Source: Azospirillum sp. SYSU D00513 (GTDB lineage Bacteria > Pseudomonadota > Alphaproteobacteria > Azospirillales > Azospirillaceae). From it: a stretch of 64,000 nt of DNA. The DNA lies in the NCBI RefSeq assembly GCF_017356015.1, contig NZ_JAFIQV010000012.1, positions 83,501-147,500 of the forward strand, read 5' to 3'. This document shows positions 17,411 to 24,748 of the stretch, piece after piece. The notes below the pieces were generated by a model. The model did no database searches. It was not told the DNA's origin and saw only the letters and a list, made by a program, of their open reading frames with translations. Each line of letters opens with the position of its first letter. The first letter of the stretch is position 1. The position numbers and the translations under genes are program-made.

Positions 17411-17429
17411 GCCCGCCACCCCGGCGGGC
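17411..17429 (+). terminator. Hairpin after fibre operon
   Basis: GCCCGCC and GGCGGGC pair around ACCCC, followed by CTTCTGCATTT. It separates the fibre genes from the lysin gene. The arms are the same as those of the 19.6-22.6 kb array, here in plus orientation. Confidence 0.65.
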
Positions 17430-17453
17430 CTTCTGCATTTCTGGAAGGACACC

Positions 17454-18005
17454 ATGATGGACCCCATCACCCTCATCCTTGACGACGTGATCCGCCGGGA
17501 GGGCGGCTATGTCGATCACCCGGCGGACAAGGGCGGCCCCACGAAGTTCGGCATCACGCACACGACCCTGGCGAAGTGGCGCGGGCGACCGGTCACCGCC
17601 GACGACGTGTACCGGCTGAGCGAGGCGGAAGCCCGCCAGATCTACCGTGCCCGCTACGTGGTCGATCCCGGCTACGACGGCATCCGCGACCAGCGGCTGG
17701 CCGGGCTGGTGGTGGACTGCGGCGTCCTCTACGGCGCCGATGGCGACGATGCGTCGAAGTGGCTACAGGAGGCCGCCAACCAGCTCGGCGCCGGGCTGAA
17801 GGTGGACGGGCAGGCCGGCCCCAAGACCATCGCCGCCGTCAACGCGCTCGACCCGCGTGAGATGTATGTCCGCGTCTGCGCGCTCCGGCTCCGGAAGATG
17901 GGGCGCGTCATCACCGACGACGCCAGGACGCGGAAGCGGGTGGCTGACCAGGCGCTCAACGCCGCCGGCTGGTCCAACCGGCTGGCCGACCTGATGCTGA
18001 CCTGA
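17454..18005 (+). CDS. Phage endolysin, GH108-type muramidase
   Basis: The 183-residue enzyme should cleave the glycan strands of peptidoglycan. Residues 13-34 contain the GH108 motif REGGYVDHPADKGGPTKFGIT, with Glu16 as the predicted catalytic acid. The C-terminal half carries the peptidoglycan-binding 'PG_binding_3'-like segment VDGQAGPKTIAAVNALDPREM. No signal peptide is present, so export depends on a holin, and a holin candidate follows at 18211. Two adjacent ATG codons (17454 and 17457) are possible starts; AAGGA lies about 7-10 bases upstream. Confidence 0.92.
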   Translation: MMDPITLILDDVIRREGGYVDHPADKGGPTKFGITHTTLAKWRGRPVTADDVYRLSEAEARQIYRARYVVDPGYDGIRDQRLAGLVVDCGVLYGADGDDASKWLQEAANQLGAGLKVDGQAGPKTIAAVNALDPREMYVRVCALRLRKMGRVITDDARTRKRVADQALNAAGWSNRLADLMLT

Positions 18006-18159
18006 CCACAACCGCCGGTACCCGATTTGACGAGTGAATCATTTCGGGGGAAATCGGGCTTTCTGCAGGACGCAAACCCAGCTTTTCAAGGCCATCGCCC
18101 ATGGATTTGGGGTGTGATCCGGCAGCAAGGAAATCAGTACCGGAAGTTGCAACTGACCC

Positions 18160-18185
18160 GCCCGCCGGCATCCCGCCGCGCGGGC
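18160..18185 (+). terminator. Terminator-like hairpin between lysin and holin candidate
   Basis: GCCCGC (18160-18165) pairs with GCGGGC (18180-18185) and is followed by TTTTCTTTT, a good plus-strand T-run. It lies in the 205-base gap after the lysin gene, which holds no other recognisable feature. Read-through would still allow holin expression. Confidence 0.65.
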
Positions 18186-18210
18186 TTTTCTTTTGCCCAA
18201 GGAGGCACCC

Positions 18211-18375
18211 ATGGACGTCACCACCATCGCCAAGGGCGGCATGCTCCGCCAGCACAAGGGCAAGGTCACGGCGGCCGTCGTCGTGATCCTGGCCGTGGCC
18301 GACTACCTCACCGGCGCCACGGACCTGACCGGCGCCATCACGCGCATGGTGCCGGCGCTGCTCGGCAGCCTGTAA
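18211..18375 (+). CDS. Small membrane protein, holin candidate
   Basis: The 54-residue product starts MDVTTIAKGGMLRQHKGKV and has one hydrophobic segment at residues 19-34 (VTAAVVVILAVADYLT), followed by an amphipathic C-terminal half. A strong AAGGAGG ribosome-binding site lies six bases upstream. Small single-span proteins right after the endolysin are usually holins or spanin-like lysis factors. No named family is recognised, so the lysis role is inferred from position and topology. Confidence 0.65.
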   Translation: MDVTTIAKGGMLRQHKGKVTAAVVVILAVADYLTGATDLTGAITRMVPALLGSL

Positions 18376-18443
18376 CCCCATGCCCAGCCGGACGGCCCCT
18401 ATGCGGTCGTCCGGTGCGTCTAGTAAGGCGAAAATACCACTAA

Positions 18444-18505
18444 GTAACGTTGCGTCATCATCTGAGTCATGCAATAATGATTACGTTACATTCGTGAAAC
18501 ACGAA
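18444..18505 (+). promoter_or_regulatory. Promoter with two palindromes before the receiver gene
   Basis: TTGCGT (18450-18455) and AATAAT (18473-18478) are separated by 17 bases, a good sigma70-type promoter. It is framed by the inverted pair GTAACGT (18444-18450) and ACGTTAC (18483-18489). The palindrome TTCGTG-AAA-CACGAA (18491-18505) follows in the leader. Both palindromes are plausible operators. Confidence 0.6.
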
Positions 18506-18518
18506 GGTATGCCCGTCC

Positions 18519-18875
18519 ATGAAGCAAAATATAATGGTCGTTGACGACGACCCACTGATTGCGATGTCAATGGAAGCGATTATTGGGTCGCACGGGTATT
18601 CTGTCGTCGTGTGTGATAACGGCGTGGACGCGTTGTCGTATTATGTAGAGAACCCACAGGACTTGGTGATAACGGACGCGCGAATGCCAAAGCTAGGCGG
18701 TGTGGATTTAACGCGCGAACTCCTCAAGCGCAATCCCCACCTTCCGGTGATCATTATATCCGGTTACTCGGATATAGTTGCGGATGAGGATTGGAAAAAA
18801 GTCATCATTCTTCGGAAGCCGGTTGATGCCCGCGAAATAATGTTTAGTATAGGGCAACTATTTTCATTGCCATGA
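18519..18875 (+). CDS. Stand-alone response-regulator receiver (CheY-like)
   Basis: The 118-residue protein is a single receiver domain without output domain. Acidic residues Asp9-Asp10, phospho-acceptor Asp53 (in VITDARMP), Ser81 (in IIISGYS) and Lys100 (in LRKP) are all present, so phosphorylation should be possible. It is clearly AT-richer than the phage genes around it and has its own promoter, the marks of a late-acquired cargo gene. No kinase gene is adjacent; a host kinase is the likely phosphodonor. The target is unknown. Lysogenic conversion of a host signalling pathway is an inference. Confidence 0.88.
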   Translation: MKQNIMVVDDDPLIAMSMEAIIGSHGYSVVVCDNGVDALSYYVENPQDLVITDARMPKLGGVDLTRELLKRNPHLPVIIISGYSDIVADEDWKKVIILRKPVDAREIMFSIGQLFSLP

Positions 18876-18902
18876 CGCGGTTCTAACGGGGCCTTCCAGC
18901 CT

Positions 18903-19124
18903 ATGCACACACCCTTTCACGGCCAAAAGGCGCCATCTCACATGCGCATAGCCTCACAAGAATTGCCCGGCCGTCCCGGCTACTATGCCGTCGTGGTTTT
19001 TGCGCCAGACGGTGAGGTAGTCGCAACCCTTGCCGGTCCCTTCAAAGGAGACAAGGAAGCCAACAGGGTGGCGAAGGTCGAGCGGAAGAAGCTGGACCGG
19101 GCGGGGCTTGGAGTGCGGCGATAG
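18903..19124 (+). CDS. Small hypothetical protein
   Basis: Up to 73 residues are encoded; an internal ATG at 18942 would give 60 residues. The core GRPGYYAVVVFAPDGEVVATLAGPF looks like a beta-hairpin and is followed by a basic helix (EANRVAKVERKKLDR). No family is recognised. It follows the receiver gene by 27 bases, so both may share the upstream promoter. Neither start has a clear ribosome-binding site. Confidence 0.5.
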   Translation: MHTPFHGQKAPSHMRIASQELPGRPGYYAVVVFAPDGEVVATLAGPFKGDKEANRVAKVERKKLDRAGLGVRR

Positions 19125-19305
19125 TGATGCTTCTGTTGTGTCAGTAGGTGGGCGTGGAGTGCCTTAGCTAGATCCAATAGACCCGCTCATGCTCAAACGT
19201 CTTGATCAGCTGTGACAAAAGGCGTCCTTTCACATCCATGTAGCCATGCGTGTCGTAGGTAGGCCTTGGACAGAGACTCATTCGGCTGGCGCAGGTTCTG
19301 AGCCC

Positions 19306-19503
19306 ATGAAAGTTAACGTTCCAGAAGAGGCCGCAGAACTGCGGGGAAGCACACAGCGGGCCTTAGAGGCAGCGGTGCGTGCGAGAGGTTATGCTGAAGA
19401 GGCCAAGTCTCACGCTCTTGAGATGCAGCTCCGGCTTCGGAACTTTCGGGCTTACATTGATGCAGCTTACAGAGAGCTGTTCCCGGATGATCCCAGGATA
19501 TGA
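19306..19503 (+). CDS. Small helical hypothetical protein
   Basis: The ATG at 19306 gives 65 residues, MKVNVPEEAAELRGSTQRAL onward, with an almost continuous charged helix up to AYRELFPDDPRI. An earlier in-frame ATG at 19246 is less likely because its extra 20 residues do not look protein-like. No family is recognised. Confidence 0.5.
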   Translation: MKVNVPEEAAELRGSTQRALEAAVRARGYAEEAKSHALEMQLRLRNFRAYIDAAYRELFPDDPRI

Positions 19504-19813
19504 CGGGGCTCGGCTGGATGCAGCTATGGGGAACGAGTGAGGCGTAAGAGGGCTGCCGCTTACCCATCGACAAAGAAAGTAAAGTGCGAGGGTAGAGCCC
19601 AGAGCATCGGAGAAAGGGTGGCCCGCCGCTGAACGCCGGCGATGCGGCGGGCCTGTCGCTTGCTAAGCCGGATGCAAACCTAACAAGAGGCATCTTCAGA
19701 TTAAGGCATGTCTTGGCTTCCTGCACACAGGCAGAATTGGTAGCACGCTCCTGAATGAACCCGCACAAAGGGCCATTCATGCTCCAATTGGAGAGGTTGC
19801 CCCTCCAGTCATT

Positions 19814-20020
19814 TCAACTCGGACCGTACACAAGCTCCAGCCAGATAGCGTAGCCACGTTCCGTTAGTATCCACGCCTCAGGATCAGACATTCTGGTAAC
19901 CAACCCGAGGGCGGAGAGTTGTCGAACAACGGCGTCAGAAGGCGATGCGAGCGAGCGCCTTGTTGGGTCCGCTGTGAGAAGCCACAATCTTTGCTCATGG
20001 CTTAAATCTGATAATTTCAT
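19814..20020 (-). CDS. Small hypothetical protein, winged-helix-like
   Basis: The 68-residue product starts MKLSDLSHEQRLWLLTADP and ends with WILTERGYAIWLELVYGPS. A GGGAGG ribosome-binding site lies a few bases before the ATG. The pattern helix-helix-SDAVVRQLSALGLVTR-WILTERGYAIW resembles a winged-helix half, where LTERG is a frequent turn. It could bind DNA, but no family is assigned. It belongs to the minus-strand group interleaved with the hairpin array. Confidence 0.65.
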   Translation of the reverse strand: MKLSDLSHEQRLWLLTADPTRRSLASPSDAVVRQLSALGLVTRMSDPEAWILTERGYAIWLELVYGPS

Positions 20021-20165
20021 GAACGCCTCCCTGGTTCATGAACGCCTCTATGACCTCCGACAGAACTGCTTGCGAAAACCAGCCTGTATCGGAGCCAAGC
20101 TTGAGCAACGGAAATGGCCCGCCCTGCGGATGGTCAGGGCGGGCCAGAGAGTCGCTGAGGTCCAC

Positions 20166-20261
20166 TTAGGCATCCCGCCGCAATAGGATGCCGTAACCAT
20201 CATGGACCTGTATGAAGGCATGCAGATCCGGAAAGACTCGATGGCTCGCGCCTTGACGCAT
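20166..20261 (-). CDS. Possible 31-residue microprotein in hairpin array
   Basis: The frame encodes MRQGASHRVFPDLHAFIQVH and 11 further residues, ending LLRRDA. Its stop lies 20 bases before the 20116-20145 hairpin on the minus strand, the gene-plus-terminator layout seen elsewhere in the array. The start is just past the T-run of the next hairpin; GGAGG in that hairpin is 14 bases away, rather far for a ribosome-binding site. Coding is uncertain. Confidence 0.3.
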   Translation of the reverse strand: MRQGASHRVFPDLHAFIQVHDGYGILLRRDA

Positions 20262-20508
20262 GCAAAAAATACCCGCCTCCCTGGTCGGTGAGGCGGGCAA
20301 GGTGAAGTCTCTGAACAGCGGTGCCTCCCGGCGGATGCAACGCCACCTTCATGCTGCCCCCGATAACCGAAGCCATGCACGAGGAATGAGGCGGTAAGCC
20401 GGCCCACAAAAGCGCCTGCGCAAAGGAAAGCCCGCCACCCAGTGGGGAGCGGGCCAAGGCTAATCTTAGGCTGGTGACGGGGTAACCGGCAGAGCGGGTG
20501 CAGAGTTC

Positions 20509-20664
20509 CTACTGCGAGGGTCGATCCAACTCCTCCAGGAACCTCTTTGTTCGCTCCACGCTCTCACGGGATCGTTCCAGCGCACGTCTATAGCGCTCCA
20601 GCAGCTGGGTGGCTGAGAAGAGCAGCTCATCGAGGGCCATGGTTGAGGGCGGCGGCTTGTCCAT
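20509..20664 (-). CDS. Small helical protein in hairpin array
   Basis: This 51-residue product begins MDKPPPSTMALDELLFSATQ and continues as a strongly charged amphipathic helix (LLERYRRALERSRESVERTK). Such heptad-like sequence on the minus strand is unlikely by chance. Its stop lies about 55 bases before the 20430-20454 hairpin. No ribosome-binding site is obvious. No family is recognised; a coiled-coil phage protein is likely. Confidence 0.5.
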   Translation of the reverse strand: MDKPPPSTMALDELLFSATQLLERYRRALERSRESVERTKRFLEELDRPSQ

Positions 20665-21149
20665 GGGTCGAAAATGGGGCTGCTTTGCTGCATCGCTATA
20701 TCGCTGGAAGCCTTATATCAATGTACGGGAACGTACCGAAAGGCAGAGGCACCGTTGGTCCGGGCATAGGGAGGCCCGCCACCCCAATGCAGTCGGAACC
20801 GGAGTGGCGGGCTAGGAAGGGCGGTAGAGGTGCGATCCACACCGCCGGGGCATGAACGCCAATGGTACGGCTAAGTTCCCGCTCTCGCATAAGGAAGCCC
20901 GCCCCTGTAGAGAGGCGGGCCGGGCTGCCAGAGGGTGTGGCGAAAGCCTCAAGCAGCAGCGGCACTATAGGCAGCGCTGTATGAACGGAGCGTTACTGAT
21001 GAAAAAACCCGCCCCTTTGGAGCGGTGGGTTGAGTTGGTCGTAACGGCTGGACAACACTTCATCCCGCAACCATGCTCACAGAAAAGAAGCCCGCCACGG
21101 CGAAACCGGGCGGGCAAGTTCTCGCGGAGTAGGTGTCTCCAGTAAAGAG

Positions 21150-21176
21150 ACGTTTGGAATGTTACGTTGCAAACGT
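21150..21176. promoter_or_regulatory. Operator-like palindrome ACGTTTG-N13-CAAACGT
   Basis: Two perfect seven-base arms (21150-21156 and 21170-21176) flank 13 bases in an interval without a gene between two array hairpins. A small GTCTC/GAGAC hairpin (21134-21150) touches its left arm. It might be an operator for the nearby ribbon-helix-helix protein; this is inferred only from symmetry. Confidence 0.35.
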
Positions 21177-21279
21177 TCGCCCGGAAATTAGGGGAGCGGC
21201 TTACCTCGACTTTGACGCACGAACAAAAAGGCCCGCCCTCCAGGGGGAGAGGCGGGCCGGCAACAAGCCTCCGTGACGG

Positions 21280-21630
21280 TCAGGTGCTCTGTCCTGCTAC
21301 GGCAGCAGCGCGATAATACTTCGCGATGAATACTCGAACGGCCGATGTGAAGGTCACATCCCAAGAGCCCTCCAGGATGCCCCTAGCTCGCCGCTCTTCA
21401 TCGTATCCCTTCCAGATCATGAAACAAAGGCCATCTACGCCATAGCCTTCGGACTCGGCAATCTCCTCCAGCATGTCCCACATTGAGGCTTCAAGCTTGA
21501 TGCTGGTGCGATGGTTGCCGATGAAAATGTTCCGGCAGACCAGACCGCTGATGCCGGAAAGGCTCGGTAGCCGAGACGCTGCTCTATTCCGCTTTGGCAC
21601 CTTACTCTCGCACCGCCAGTTCCCAGACAA
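21280..21630 (-). CDS. Ribbon-helix-helix domain protein
   Basis: Up to 116 residues are encoded from a TTG codon; a GTG at 21600 is an alternative start. The C-terminal 75 residues match the alphaproteobacterial RHH_4 domain: RNIFIGNHRTSIKLEASMWD, then helices LEEIAESEGYGVDGLCFMIW, and the closing VTFTSAVRVFIAKYYR. Such proteins bind DNA or act as small regulators, often in phages. The stop lies 22 bases before the 21230-21258 hairpin with a five-T tail, the clearest gene-plus-terminator unit of the array. Confidence 0.8.
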   Translation of the reverse strand: MSGNWRCESKVPKRNRAASRLPSLSGISGLVCRNIFIGNHRTSIKLEASMWDMLEEIAESEGYGVDGLCFMIWKGYDEERRARGILEGSWDVTFTSAVRVFIAKYYRAAAVAGQST

Positions 21631-21973
21631 GCCCTAGCTTGTAGCATACAATTGGATGGTGGAACAGAAAGGCCCGCCCCTGTGGAGAGGCGGGCTGAAG
21701 TCTGGAGCTGAAATGGGTGCCTCAGGAGCACCGCAGACTTGAACGTGGCGGATGGGCTCGTGTTCCACGACATAAGAAAGCCCGCCCCGGTCGGCGGGGC
21801 GGGCAAAGTGCGGTGAGTGAAGATGGCGCTGTTTGCGGGAACAGCGCCGAGGAACATGGTGCCAAACCTAAGCTTCTGCTGCACGGGAGCAGAGTAGGTG
21901 CTGGCTTCTCCGATGAGCCTGCGCGAAGGAAGGCCTGCCCTCCTGGTGGAGAAGCGGCTTGCGCGGTTGTAGC

Positions 21974-22225
21974 TCACTCTGGAGCAGGCACCCAGCGGCG
22001 GAAGTCGATATCTTTTCCCCTGAGTTCCGTGCGTCGCCACCATGGCCGTTTGGGCGCCGGGCGCGGTTGCGAGGACGCCTCTGCCTCAATCAGCAGCCGC
22101 AGTATGGTCCGCTCCAGATCCAGAAGCTTCAGCCGTTTCGACAGACATTTGCACTTCCGGCTTCGCTCCCGAAGGGAATGTATGGCTTGATGAAAGGACG
22201 CCAGACCAATGTTCTCCCGCTGCAT
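21974..22225 (-). CDS. Small basic hypothetical protein
   Basis: The 83-residue product starts MQRENIGLASFHQAIHSLRE and has a helical, basic first half with Leu heptads (LKLLDLERTILRLLIEAEA), then a Pro/Arg-rich tail. Its stop lies about 14 bases before the degenerate hairpin near 21930-21960. No family is recognised. Helical heptads support coding; no strong ribosome-binding site was seen. Confidence 0.45.
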   Translation of the reverse strand: MQRENIGLASFHQAIHSLRERSRKCKCLSKRLKLLDLERTILRLLIEAEASSQPRPAPKRPWWRRTELRGKDIDFRRWVPAPE

Positions 22226-22574
22226 GCACCCGTTCCAAATTCCACCGGATCAAGTGAACTGGCAACGGTAAGGCCCTTATGCGGTTCCTGCCATGCAACG
22301 AAAGGCCCACCCCCGTGGAGAGGCGGGCCAGTTGGTACGGGTCGTGGGGACGCCCGGCAGGAGCGGCCCCGGCGGGCTAACCGGCTGCCGGCCGGCGGGT
22401 TCCAGGCACAGAAAGGCCCGCCCCGTGGATGGACGGGGCGGGCCAAGGCGGTTTCGGTCGAGGAGCGTCCGGCAAGAGCGCTCCCATGCTGAAAACCGGG
22501 GGAGCTGCCGGCGGGTTCCGGGCATAAGGAAGCCCGCCAGAGGGGATCTGGCGGGCTCTCCCGTATCTCGGGGC

Positions 22575-22718
22575 CTACAGCTCATCCACGCTCACGCCCG
22601 CCTCCAGGAAGGCCCGTCGAATGGACCTGACCGTCTGTTCGGAGCCATCCGTCTTTGATGGCCGATGGCTCGCCGGCTTGGCCGAGGGTGAAGCAGCTCG
22701 ATGGGCTGGGCTGCTCAA
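22575..22718 (-). CDS. Possible small protein upstream of last array hairpin
   Basis: A TTG-initiated frame encodes 47 residues ending GSEQTVRSIRRAFLEAGVSV plus DEL. The C-terminal half looks like a real helix, and the stop lies about 18 bases before the 22532-22556 hairpin. The first half is low complexity and the start has no clear ribosome-binding site, so the true start and even coding status are open. Confidence 0.3.
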   Translation of the reverse strand: MSSPAHRAASPSAKPASHRPSKTDGSEQTVRSIRRAFLEAGVSVDEL

Positions 22719-22852
22719 CGGGCTGTAGGTGGTCTAGAATGAGATGGGACCACCGTTGGGAGAAGTGGCTCCAGGCATGGGGTAGTCTTGGGGGCCTCCA
22801 AGCCATTTATCGCTCGAGCAGCTTCAGGCCGAGCTTTGGACTAGGGTTGCTG

Positions 22853-23296
22853 CTATTCGACCGCGCATGCGATCTGGCCATCGGACGCGTTCGCGACAGC
22901 CTTGAACAGATCGCCCAGGCACTTCCGGACGCTGGGATCGTCGATCCGGTGATACGCCTTCATCAACTCCAGCGTCTCACGTTTCACCATCGGGTCCGGA
23001 CCCGATGTCTCGCCGCCGGTCGAAGCGGGCATGCCACCGCGCTCCCGTAGATCGCCCGGCAAGTCGTCGAAGAAAAACGACACCGGGACGTCCAGTGCTT
23101 GCCCGAATAGCCAGAGCTTGGATGCCGAGATCCGATTGGCTCCCCGCTCGTATTTCTGGATCTGCTGGAAGGTCAATCCGACCGACTGGCCAAGCTGGGT
23201 CTGGGTGATGCCCATAAGGGTGCGCCGCAGCCGCATGCGCGCACCGACATGCACATCGATGGCGTCGGGGCCGTCGGCGCCGTCCTGGGTTGCCAT
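22853..23296 (-). CDS. XRE-family helix-turn-helix regulator
   Basis: The start at 23296 gives 147 residues (MATQDGADGPDAIDVHVGAR); an ATG at 23323 would add nine and make a leaderless message. Residues 15-70 are a typical HTH: RLRRTLMGITQTQLGQSVGL, FQQIQKYERGANRISASKLW, then the DVPVSFFFDD motif conserved in alphaproteobacterial regulators of this type. The remaining part is helical. It has its own promoter. It could be the prophage repressor or a host-like regulator acquired by the phage; the array lies downstream in the same direction. Confidence 0.88.
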   Translation of the reverse strand: MATQDGADGPDAIDVHVGARMRLRRTLMGITQTQLGQSVGLTFQQIQKYERGANRISASKLWLFGQALDVPVSFFFDDLPGDLRERGGMPASTGGETSGPDPMVKRETLELMKAYHRIDDPSVRKCLGDLFKAVANASDGQIACAVE

Positions 23297-23329
23297 GATC
23301 TCTGCGTTCTTACCCGGTGCCATCTGCCT

Positions 23330-23357
23330 ATTATCCCGCGTAATCGTTCCGTCACAA
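23330..23357 (-). promoter_or_regulatory. Sigma70-type promoter of the XRE gene
   Basis: On the minus strand TTGTGA (23352-23357) and GATAAT (23330-23335) are 16 bases apart. The expected transcription start is next to the ATG at 23323 and about 30 bases before the one at 23296. Confidence 0.6.
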
Positions 23358-23401
23358 TACGATGGCGAGTCATGCATGGATGTGTATGCGCTTGGCAACG
23401 G

Positions 23402-23953
23402 TCATTTATGGGCGGTGCGTTGGTTCCAACTCGGCACGAAGTCGGGGCGGTTGCGGGCGAGCGCTTCCATCAGGCTCAGCAGCTCGGCCAGGGGCTTTCC
23501 CGGATCCTTGATGCCGCCGGTCCGGTCCCACTCTGCGGTGATCAGGTCGAGCCGGGCGAGCATGTCCGCCGGGCCGGTGAGAGGCGCCCGCCGGATCGCG
23601 CCGGCTATGCGCTGCGCTTCCTCGGCGAGGCGTTGGGCGAGGGCTTCCATCTCGGGCAGGCCACAGGCGGAGCGGGCCTGTTGCACCCTCCTCTGATCGG
23701 CCTCTAGATCGCGCAGGAGGCGCGTCACGGTGGCGCGGTGCCGCTCCATGGCCGCGTCGTCCAGAAGCGCCCAGGCGGGCGGCGGGGCGGCCTGTAGGGC
23801 ACTGGCGCACCGGTAGGTGATCCGGCCCCACATCACCCCGGCCGGCGGGATCGCCCCCGCCCGGCGCTTGATCTCCGCCAGCACCTCTGTCCTCTGCCGC
23901 TCGATCCCTGCCCACTGCTCCCAGAGCGCCCACGCGGTGGCTGGGGCTCGCAT
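23402..23953 (-). CDS. Hypothetical coiled-coil protein
   Basis: The 183-residue product is almost entirely helical, with long heptad stretches (AAMERHRATVTRLLRDLEAD and GLPEMEALAQRLAEEAQRIA). It has no cysteine-rich, catalytic or membrane motif, and no family is recognised. It is transcribed toward the XRE gene, away from the divergent gene at 24041. Probably a phage accessory protein. Confidence 0.65.
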   Translation of the reverse strand: MRAPATAWALWEQWAGIERQRTEVLAEIKRRAGAIPPAGVMWGRITYRCASALQAAPPPAWALLDDAAMERHRATVTRLLRDLEADQRRVQQARSACGLPEMEALAQRLAEEAQRIAGAIRRAPLTGPADMLARLDLITAEWDRTGGIKDPGKPLAELLSLMEALARNRPDFVPSWNQRTAHK

Positions 23954-24040
23954 GACTCAAGTCCTACGATGGGACCGAGGGCGAGCGCTCCCGCCGGTCA
24001 GGCACAACCGCATCAGGACGAACCTGACGGAGGGCGTGAC

Positions 24041-24748
24041 ATGGACGGTGGCGTGGTGCTCGTGGACGAGGTGCAGGCGGCGGAGCGGCTGGCCGTGCAG
24101 GAGGATCTGATGACGGCGCGGGACGGCCTCTGCGCCGGGCTCCGGGCTCTCGACCTGGCGCCCTTCGTATCGACCGACTGGGGTGCGCTGGAGCGGCTGA
24201 ACGCCCAACACCGGGATAGCTGGTTCGAGCTGCTGCCCCGGCCAGCCTCGGCGGCGTGCCTGTGGGCGGGCGTCACCGACTCGGCGGGCGACGTGGTGGC
24301 GGTGCAGGCCTCCATCCTGCTGGACTGCGCCGGGCGCAGCTACGGCGCGCGCCTGGAGGATCTGACGTCCTTCTATGATGCCCCGGCGCCGGCGGATGCG
24401 TGGTGCTTCAGCGCGAGCCCGGAGGCGAGGGAGGCGCGCGGCCGCGTGGCGATGATGTCCAGCGGCTGGGTTCGGCCCGACCTGCGCGGGGGCAACCGGG
24501 ACCTGTTCCACCAACTCGGCCGGCTGAACCGTCTGGCGGTTCTGACCCGGTGGTGTCCCGACTGGCTGGTGGCGCTGATCGACCCGCCAGTGTCGCGGCT
24601 GTGGACGGTGCGCGCGGTGGGGGAGCGTCATCTCGACCGGCACCCCACCGTCCTGTTCCACCAGCCCGGGGAGGGGCGGCTCAGGCTGCATGTGCTTCGG
24701 TTCCGACCGGAAGCAGTCGCCGCGGACCTGCAACGTCGTGCATCTTGA
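24041..24748 (+). CDS. Hypothetical protein with GNAT-like features
   Basis: The 235-residue product starts MDGGVVLVDEVQAAERLAVQ after a GGAGGG site. The middle has two strands (CLWAGVTDSAGDVVAVQASILLD region) and then SSGWVRPDLRGGNRDLFHQL, which resembles the acetyl-CoA loop plus helix of GNAT enzymes (R-x-x-G). The fit is only partial, so acyltransferase activity is a guess. Its last 68 bases overlap the convergent gene ending at 24681. Confidence 0.6.
   Translation: MDGGVVLVDEVQAAERLAVQEDLMTARDGLCAGLRALDLAPFVSTDWGALERLNAQHRDSWFELLPRPASAACLWAGVTDSAGDVVAVQASILLDCAGRSYGARLEDLTSFYDAPAPADAWCFSASPEAREARGRVAMMSSGWVRPDLRGGNRDLFHQLGRLNRLAVLTRWCPDWLVALIDPPVSRLWTVRAVGERHLDRHPTVLFHQPGEGRLRLHVLRFRPEAVAADLQRRAS

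Larger units (their letters stand above)
19621..22556 (-). repeat. Array of 16 GCCCGCC/GGCGGGC hairpins, terminator-like on minus strand
   Basis: Hairpins lie at 19621-19652, 20116-20145, 20272-20297, 20430-20454, 20774-20812, 20897-20920, 21007-21030, 21090-21115, 21230-21258, 21672-21695, 21780-21804, about 21930-21960 (degenerate), 22304-22329, 22352-22377 (weak), 22415-22444 and 22532-22556. Read on the minus strand, most have arms GCCCGCC/GGCGGGC, often a loop near CTCTCCACAGGG, and then a pyrimidine tail. The best tails are six T (after the 20272 and 21007 elements) and five T (after 21230). The elements are separated by about 20 to 480 bases of unrelated sequence, so this is not a tandem repeat. 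At least five small minus-strand reading frames end 14-55 bases before one of the hairpins. Several intervals (59-87 bases) are too short for a gene. All long gene-free stretches between 19.5 and 22.85 kb belong to this array. Confidence 0.85.

Noticed and set aside
14838..18005. Diversity-generating retroelement acting on the glycine-rich fibre
   Set aside because: No template repeat or reverse transcriptase was found near the fibre gene; the only RT-type element is the group II intron at the far end.
20200..20457. Minus-strand frame of 85 residues through the 20272-20297 hairpin
   Set aside because: Reading runs through a strong terminator with a six-T tail and the sequence lacks protein-like pattern.
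19621..22556. CRISPR array or integron cassette array
   Set aside because: Repeats are short hairpins of variable loop, and intervals range from about 20 to 480 bases; CRISPR spacers are uniform. No attC core (GTTRRRY) or integrase gene is visible.
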